This document shows positions 53,501 through 62,500 of a stretch of DNA of 64,000 bases, piece after piece (the stretch's first letter is position 1; each line of letters opens with the position of its first letter). The position numbers were made by a program, and so were the translations under genes. The notes under the pieces are model-generated. The model saw only the letters and a list, made by a program, of their open reading frames with translations, did not search any database and was not told the origin of the DNA. This stretch comes from Fragum whitleyi (lineage: Eukaryota > Mollusca > Bivalvia > Cardiida > Cardiidae): contig OX411549.1 in NCBI GenBank assembly GCA_948146395.1, positions 29,077,272 through 29,141,271 on the forward strand, in the 5' to 3' direction.

Positions 53501-56500
53501 AACAACGCCCGGGTGACCCTTATTCTACAAATAGTTGAGCTAAAAACATCAGATGAACTGAAAGCTTTTATAAAAAGTTCATTTTTTGGAAATTCTTACT
53601 GACTATACATTTTCCATTCACCTCAACTGGAACAGGACTGTACAAAAAGAAAATGTCCTAGGATCACAGTTTGCTATAAAATCTTTCTGTCTACACATGT
53701 CCAATTCACCTTAACCCTTTGCTGTTTAATCCCTGCTTTTTACGTGCATGTGATTTTATGATTGAGAAAACATTGTGAAAAAAGAAGAAATTGCTTCTGA
53801 CAAGCAATTTCTTCTTTTTTCCACACTATTTTCTACCCTACGAATGGTTATTTTTCAAATTAAATCCACTCTTAATTTTCGTCTGCAAATCCTTTGAATT
53901 TGGACAGGTCCAAAATTTTGTAAAACAGGAAAGGGTTAACTGTTTTAGGACTACATGCTCTAGATAACATCCTAGGATGGCAGTATGCTTGTTGATCTAG
54001 ATTATGAATACAAACTGTCTACACATGTTCCATTCACCTCAATTGTTTCTGGACTACATACACAAGTCTATGTCCCAGGTTCACAGTATGCTTGAGGATG
54101 GAGACACTATGAATACTAATACTGTGGAAACATGTTCCATTCACCTTAACTGTTCCTGGACTACATACACAAGTTTATATCCCAGGATCAAAGTGTGCTT
54201 GTGGATATATACTCTATAAATACTTACTGTCTACACATGTTCAATACACCTCAACTGTTTCGGGACTACATTCACAAGTAAATGTCCCAAGATTGCAGTA
54301 GGCTTGTGGATCTAAACACTAGATATACTCACAATAGAAAGTTACTGTCTATACATATCTCATTTACCTCAACTTTTTTGGGACTACATACATATGTTAA
54401 TGTCCCAGGATCAAAGTATGCTTGTGAATCTAAACAATTCAGGACTACACACACAACTTAATGTTCCAGAATCACAGTTTGCTTGTGATTCTAAACACTT
54501 GAAATCCTTTTTTCTACACATGTCCCATTCACCTCAATTATATCAGAACTACAACTTAATGTCCCAGGATCACAGTATGCTTGTGGATCTAAACACTTGA
54601 AATACTATTGGCTACATATGTCCCATTCACCAGAATTAAATCAGGACTAAATAGACAAGTTGATGTCTCATGATCACAGTATTCTTTTGAATCTAAACAC
54701 TATAAATCTTAATACTATAAATACTTACTGTCTACACATGTTCCATTCACCTCAATAGTTTCTGGACTACATACACAGGTTAATGTCCCGGGATCACAGT
54801 ATGCTTGTGGATCTAGACACTGGGCATCACCGCTACAATTCTCACCAAGGGAAACTCCTGAAATATATAATCCAGACCAATAGTACTCTCATCAAGAATA
54901 GCTATTTAAAGGGAATTTAAATTGTTTGTTCTTTGTCTATTTACTTACATAATACATACATAATAATTATTAATATGACCTTTGTCTATGCAAATGAGCT
55001 CAAAGCAAAAAGGAATGCTAGTTTTGCTATGCTTTTTTGTAACTTTAAAAATGACATCAATTTATAAAAAAGCTTTATAGGACATTTTGAAAAAATCTAA
55101 AGGTAAATTTCAAGATTTTTATCTATTTATTGCAAAATTTTTGGTTATGTTATAAAAGAAAGTCAAAATTTGTATTTATTAAAGACCAAATCAATTCAAC
55201 TCATCATCTTCAACAGATAAAACTAGGCAAAACCTTGTTTTTATCTTTACAAAGATGAATTGTTTCATAAATTTGGTTATTCATGGCTGATAGTTCCATA
55301 TCCTCTTTTTCATGGTACAATTACCCACTTTTCCAGGTCACTAACCATCGTTCTGATGAACATAATATAATGAAATCTGAAAAGATGCTTAATTCAATAA
55401 TGGGTGTATGCTTAAGGAATAAAATGCTTTTCGGATATATAGATCAACTTTATCTTCATGGTGTCCTTTTAAATATTCTCTAGATTTAAACTTATTTGGT
55501 TGTTTTTACAAGACAGCTGCAAAAAGCTAGCAACTTAAACATTTAGCCTTGAGATGTAACCTTGGCCTTGGATTAATTTGAAAATGTCTTCCAATAGCAT
55601 GTCTTCTCATTACAGAGACCAACTGTGCGATTTGCCAAGATAAAATCAGAGGGACACACAGCTTGACAGACTAACAGACAAACTGATATCTTTTTAAGAT
55701 TTGACACGACATTACCTATTTTTGGACAGGGCCTAGATATCACCAAGATAAACAATCTTGACTATGAGTGAGCCTGAATTGTGACCTCTGGAGCAAAAAT
55801 TAGTTTTTTTATAAGATTTGATCATGTGACCTATTTTTGTTCCTGCATCACCTATTTTTTTTACCAGACTTCAATATCATCAAATAAAACATATTGACTA
55901 ATTTGACTATGATTGCGGAAAAATTGTGACCAAATTATGATGAATAGAGCAATTAGATAAGATTCCAATTTTTTACCTTTTTGAACTCATTTTGACCTCC
56001 ATTCAAAGTCTTTGAAGGATTTTGATGACCATGACCTTAAGGCCCATATCTGTGAACTTTAGTTTTATTCTATTACGAAGGAGAGTATTTTTAATTTTGA
56101 CCTTGACCTTTTGGTCCTGTTTGACCCCCAACTTTAAATGTTTATTTCAAATCAATTTTCTTTCAAGTTATCACGTAGACAAGATTTGTACTGAGGTTTG
56201 ACAGCCCAAACTTTCTACAAGCTGACCAACAGGAACAAAGCAATATACCCCCACTTCTTTAAGGAGGGGTATAAAATTAGAAATGTCTTACTTGGTTGAC
56301 AAATTCCGCATGGATCAAGGTATAACGAGTCATTGCATTTACATAATCCATTGCTGTCACAGATAGCTTGAACTGCTAAACATTCCATATTCATCGTGCA
56401 TGGTTCATTTACAAATTTGACTAGAGAAGAAAAAAGAGAAAAGATAATAAAACATATGGTCTATCTAGAAAAACAAGTTACCAATATAAATTGATCCCTC

Positions 56501-59500
56501 ATTTTTGAAAGGTGAAGGGAATTATGTATGTTGAACACTATCATAAATTATTTGTATTATTTCTACTTTTTATCATGGTTCATGCATTATTATACAATTG
56601 ACATTTTAACGTTTCAGTTTGTTATGAGTTAGTCACGTCTAATGACATTAGAAAAATTTACGTAGCTGAGCGTATACTCCACATTAATTTGGAGTAAGCC
56701 ATGATAACATGATGAAAAACATAGTGGGAACTCATGAATTTGACCATAGTGTCTTGGATATCGTAAAAAATGTTCAAAAGTGTATGCATAGTATGGTTTG
56801 TTATTTTGTCCTAGATTTAACCACATGCTCACAGTACTTTATGCCTGATTATGTGTAAATCAGAACTTAATTAACAGTTGTAACTTGCTATAATATCGAG
56901 CACATTTGTCTCCAATACTACCTTTAACTGAGGTTGAAATAGCAATTCACTAACTCTTGCAATGTGTGTTTCTGAATTTTGTCCATGGTTTTGTAGGAAA
57001 AAGAATGCTGTAAATAATTGCAATCACATTTCACGTTAAAAACTAAATCTCAATGTAGTGATAGAATACTGTACTACAAAGTACTTTATGGTAGACTAGG
57101 TAGTTTAACCTTGTCATCTGCAGAAATAGAGGATATTGAATGAGTGGTCATTGAATACCGAATTTATTAAATGAGTCATCTATAAACAGATAAAAACGAG
57201 GCTGTGCCGAGTTTTTATCTGTTTAAGATGACGAGTTTAATAAATTCGATATGTAATGAGTACAAATTTGATATTCTATCAATAATATGACGTTATTTTT
57301 TTGTGAAAAAACGAGGAAATTTCGATATTTATTGATTCATTTTATTCGGCGAAACATATAACGCCGTCTACGAAATGACGTCATTGAATCCATTGTGACG
57401 TCATTTTCACATAGAAAAAATATAACGTTGATATCCGCTCTTAGCTCATTTGCATAGTTATTCCACTAGTGTAATAACATCCGTGCAATATCAAAAATAT
57501 TCAATGGGGTTATTTCACTCCCTCGGCGTATGTCATATTATAATGAACATTCTTAAACCATATAATCATACTATAACAGCCACACAAAAATCTTGGGCAT
57601 GATAAAAAAAATCATATGGTAAAAAAGACTTTCTGTCCTTGTCTGATTGTAATTCAATATAGGAAGATCTTGTGAAATTGCAATCTTGCCAAATTAAAAA
57701 GATCATTTTCCCTAGTTTGACGTACAAACCTGTTCTTAATCATCTGTCTAAGTGCTACAACCAAAAAGTGTAACTACGTTTGGGGTAGGAATAGAAAATG
57801 TGAGCTGGCCACAAAATTGATAAAATCCAATCATGAAGTGCATTTGGAATCAATGGATTGAAACTTGTATGTTTTTTAACCCTTTGCTGTTTAATCCCTT
57901 CTTTTTACGTGCCTGTGATTTTATGATTGAGAAAAATTTGTGAAAAAAGAATAAATTGCTTCTGACAAGCAATTTCTTCTTTTTCCACACTATTTTCTTC
58001 CCTACAGAATGGTTATTTTTAAAATTTAATCCAGTTTAAATTTGCGTCTGCAAAACCTTTGAATTTGGACAGAATGTCAGAAGCAATTTCTTCTTTTTTC
58101 ACAATGTTTTCTCAATCATAAAATCACAGGCGTGTAAAAAGCAGGGATTAATCTAATTATTCTACAACTTTTTTTATATAATTCACTGTAGTTGGTTTTA
58201 CTCCCACATACTTCTATCTACAAAAACTGCTCGATAGTGCATTTGCAAAAGGTACTTTGTCTTACTCCAATCTAGTAAATGGTATAAGCTTACATATGGG
58301 GTACAACGTACTAAAATGATTACCATCAATGTGATCAAAGCTTTAAATTGCTTTTCAAAGTTATAGCATTTGCAGATTGTGTCTTGCTGTGCAAGAAACG
58401 ATCAAAGATTGTTTTGCGGTAGTACTGTTTTTGTTTTGGTTTTTTTAAGTAGGTTTATCAAAAGGGTGGTTCAAAACCAACCTATCATTTTTACTATGCA
58501 AAAAAAGAAGTGTGATTTTTTTTCGGTAAGGGTGCCAGAGCCAACAATTTGATTGGCTAAATACGCATTTTTTTTTTTAATGAAAATGACAAAGTAAAAA
58601 TCTAAGAGGAAATTTAGATACTCATTCACTTAATTCATTTTTTCTTCTTAGAGAGATATAATTCTTTGAATTATCTTGTAAGATTTTAATCGTCAATATT
58701 CACCTCTTGCAATGCCAACAACATCTCACTTCCTGTTCCTTGACTCAGGTAAATGTTATTGAAATTTGCCAGGGTTTTCCACAATCAATTGGTTGGGGAA
58801 AAGAAGATTTTAAAAAGATTTTAATGTGAAAAAATCCCCCTCCCTACCATTCTCTTTTTTGGGGTCAATCAAAATTTCTTAAACAATTTAAGGGTCACCT
58901 AATGAACATCGAAGCCTAGTTTCATTGAAACAGGCCCAATGGTTTTGGAGGAGATTTTTAAAATGAAAAAGTGGCCTGCCATGCCCACATTTTAGAAAAA
59001 GGTCACCCAAGAATCATTGCTACAATGTTTCCTTAAAATCCAATCATTGGTTTGGGAGGAGATGATGTTTAAAGAAAACAAGAGCACTGCCTACAAGTGC
59101 AACACTCAGCTGCAGGTGCTGGTTAATGCAGAAAGTCTAAGTAAAATAAGGGGAATAACTCTTCCAAAATTCTCCAACAGTTATCACCCTAGTCTAGATA
59201 GCTCTTGTGATGGTGAACACATTATGACCTTGACTTTGACTGATGACCTCGAATTTGGCACCTACAGAAAGGTCTTGTCCTAAGCAACCATCGTATTGAT
59301 ATGAAGGCCCTATCTCTTACAATTCAAAAGTTATGACCAATGTTAAAGTTTATTTTTTTTTCCACAAATTTGACTTTGACTGATGACCTTGACTGATGAC
59401 CTTGAACTTGGAACCAAAAAAAAGGTCTTGTCCCAAGCAATCATCATGTGTAATATGATTGCCATATCACTTACCATTCAAAGGTATTGGCCAATATTAA

Positions 59501-62500
59501 AGTTTTTTTTACATCTGTTAACAAATTTGACCTTGAAAAATGACCTTGACCTTGACTGATGACCTTGAACTTGGTACCTACAGAAAGGTCTTGTCCGAAG
59601 CAATCAACAATTCTATCCCTTACCATTCAAAATTTATGACCAAGGTTAAAGTTTGTCATGCCAACACCGGCGCCAATGCCCACACCAACATCTTTGCCAA
59701 GGCCAACGAGGCAAAGGTGATCATTATACCTCAGGTTTTCTTTGAAAACAGCAGAGCTAAAAATTTCACACTTACTCACAGAAGAATGAGAAAAAGTTCC
59801 AAGCATTACCTTTGGTAGAAAAGAGATATAATTAATATACATAATTTGCATGTAAAAACTTAACCAGGAATTGCTTAGTCCAAAAAAGTTTAAAATTCTA
59901 CTAAATTTATTATCAGAGTTATGAATCTTTTACTGTGGGCTTATATTATGGTCATAGGAGCATGTGCAAAGTTTCGAAGCAATAGCTTAAGTTGAAAAAG
60001 AAATATTTCAGATATAAATCAGCTGCACATAAAAAATTTAACCAAAAAGGGTTCAAACTCCATTAAAATCAAATTAGTCCAAGAAATATGAGCAAAGTTT
60101 CAAAGCAATAGCTCAAGTTGAAAAAGAAATATTTCAGATATAAATCAATTGCACATAAAAAAAAAATAACCAAAAAGGGTTCTAATTCCTTAAACTAAAT
60201 TTAGTCCAAGAAATATGAGCAAAGTTTCAAAGCAATAGCTTGAGTTGAAACAGGTTTTTTAAATGCTTGCATGTAGAGGACAGAAATGATGTCATTGGAA
60301 ATATATTTTGTGGCATTGAAATCAAGTCAATGGTTTCTATGAAAAAATATTACTCAGTATGTATAGAGCTTAACCAATCAGAGGCAGTAATAGTAATAAT
60401 CTACATTAAATAATAGAAACCAGTAACCCTGAAAATATGCAGACCTCCTTTTTGTAGTGAAGCTTTCCACAAAGTTTTATCAAAATCCAGTCAATGTTTC
60501 CCAAGAACTAGTGCAGAAACAAAAATAACTCTGTATGTATACAGTTTTGCAAATCAGGGGCAATAATTCAGAATTTAAAAGTGAAACTGGCTGGCTATTT
60601 CCAATGATATGAGCTTCTCATCTTTGTAGTGAAGCTTTCCACAAGTTTCATTGAAATTCAGTCAATGGTTTCCAAAAAATTCCATGGAAACAAAACTCAG
60701 AAGGAAAAGTACTCTATATGTATATGGCTTCACCAATCAGGGGCAGTAACTCTTAATGAATTTAATAGTTACATTGGGCAACCCAGAAAATATGCCCATC
60801 TCCTCTTTGTAGTTTCCAAAAAGTTTCATTGAAATCAAGTCAATGGGTTCCAAGAAATAGCACAGAAAGGAATATTACTCTGTATGTATATAGCTTCACC
60901 AATCAGGGGCAGTTACTGTAAATTTTATAGTCAAACTGGATAACACCGACGGTATGCGCATCTCATCTTTGTAGTTTCATAGAAATTCAGTCAATGGCTT
61001 CCAAGGGATGGATGGACAACACAAAAATATCCCTCCCTACACACAACCCAGATGATTTCAGAGGGGGATAATGAGAAGTTGATAATGAGAAGTTTTTTTT
61101 GAGTAATACTCACATGGTATACAAGTTCCATTATACTCAAAAAATCCTTCTGTGCAAGTACAGACACCATCTAGGCATACAGCGTTACAATCTTCACACG
61201 AACCATTCAAAGTGCAGTTATTTCCAGTTGGAATTACTGAAATAAACAAGCTATACATTATATTACAAGACATGTGAATATGCAATGCCATCCAATCAAA
61301 TAATATAATAGTGCTATGAGAAGTATAGAATAGAATAATTTTATTTCTTCCAATCAAGGACCCTTTCGGGCAATAATAATGTTACAAAACAAAACAATAC
61401 AAACTAAAATTAATTTAGATATATCACTCATCAATCAAACCGCATTACTACATACAGACACACTCTCATTTATAAAAGTCTCTGCATGAAACATTTAAAG
61501 TGCAGTTATTTCAAGTTAGTATTACTGAAGAAAGTGTGGTTTGCCATTATCAAAATAAATATTACAAGAGCCTGATGCAGCCTTCTAAGACACTGGATCC
61601 AGAGATAGGCTACTTACTGTAATTTTTTTTCTTATATTAAATATAATGTTTCAGATTCTCTATTGCTTATAAAGAAAGAAAGTATTAAAAATAATGAAAA
61701 GACTTAATTCACTTAACTGTTTATTAGAAGTTATTCTTTTTCAGTGTTTTCTGACATATCAATAAGCTTTTCACAAATTCACACGGAATCTTTTTTCTGA
61801 CATATCAATAAGCTTTTCATACAGAATCTGTTGTATGACCCTAAAATAATACTGGCTTCCTTGATGGCATAGTTGTAGAGGCACTTGGCTTGTGACCCAG
61901 AACCCCTATGTCAGTATTTATGGGCAAAACACTTAACCCTTGTCATGCTGAACATGGAATATTCCTGCTTTGGCAGATGATATAGACAAACATCAGCCTG
62001 CACATATGTGCAGTCTGATGTTAGTCTACACCACCTGTTTCTCACTTTCAAACCAAAATTGTCAATAGATTTACTTTTTCAAATAAAAATTGACCTACAG
62101 TTGGAACTTTTGGTGCTTTTTGCCCTTTGATTTTGATGCAAATGTTTAGCCAAAATTTATTCAGCATGACATGGGTTAATAGCCAGCCCCAGTCAACCCA
62201 GCTTTAGAACTGGATAGCAGTGGGTTTAAATGGCTGCCTCTCTCTATGGGAACACGAAAACATCTGGAATGAGTCTTTGCAAGTGACTTTCAAGCTTTCA
62301 ACCAACTCACATTCAAAATATTTTATACTAAAATCATCCTGTAAAAATTGCTAGAGCTGTATATTTTTGAATGAAGATATTTTGAGATAACACAAAAAGG
62401 TCCTTTTTCTCGTGTTTTCCAATATGTAAAACCCAATTTGGAAAATTTTCATAATAACCAAGCAAATTACCTGAAATTTTTTTAAAAGAAGTCCATTAAA

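Noticed and set aside
59627..59851. Gly/Val-rich minus-strand frame (GLGKDVGVGIGAGVG)
   Set aside because: Antisense of a short alternating segment (CCAACACCGGCGCCAATGCC) within a repeat element, not a conserved protein.
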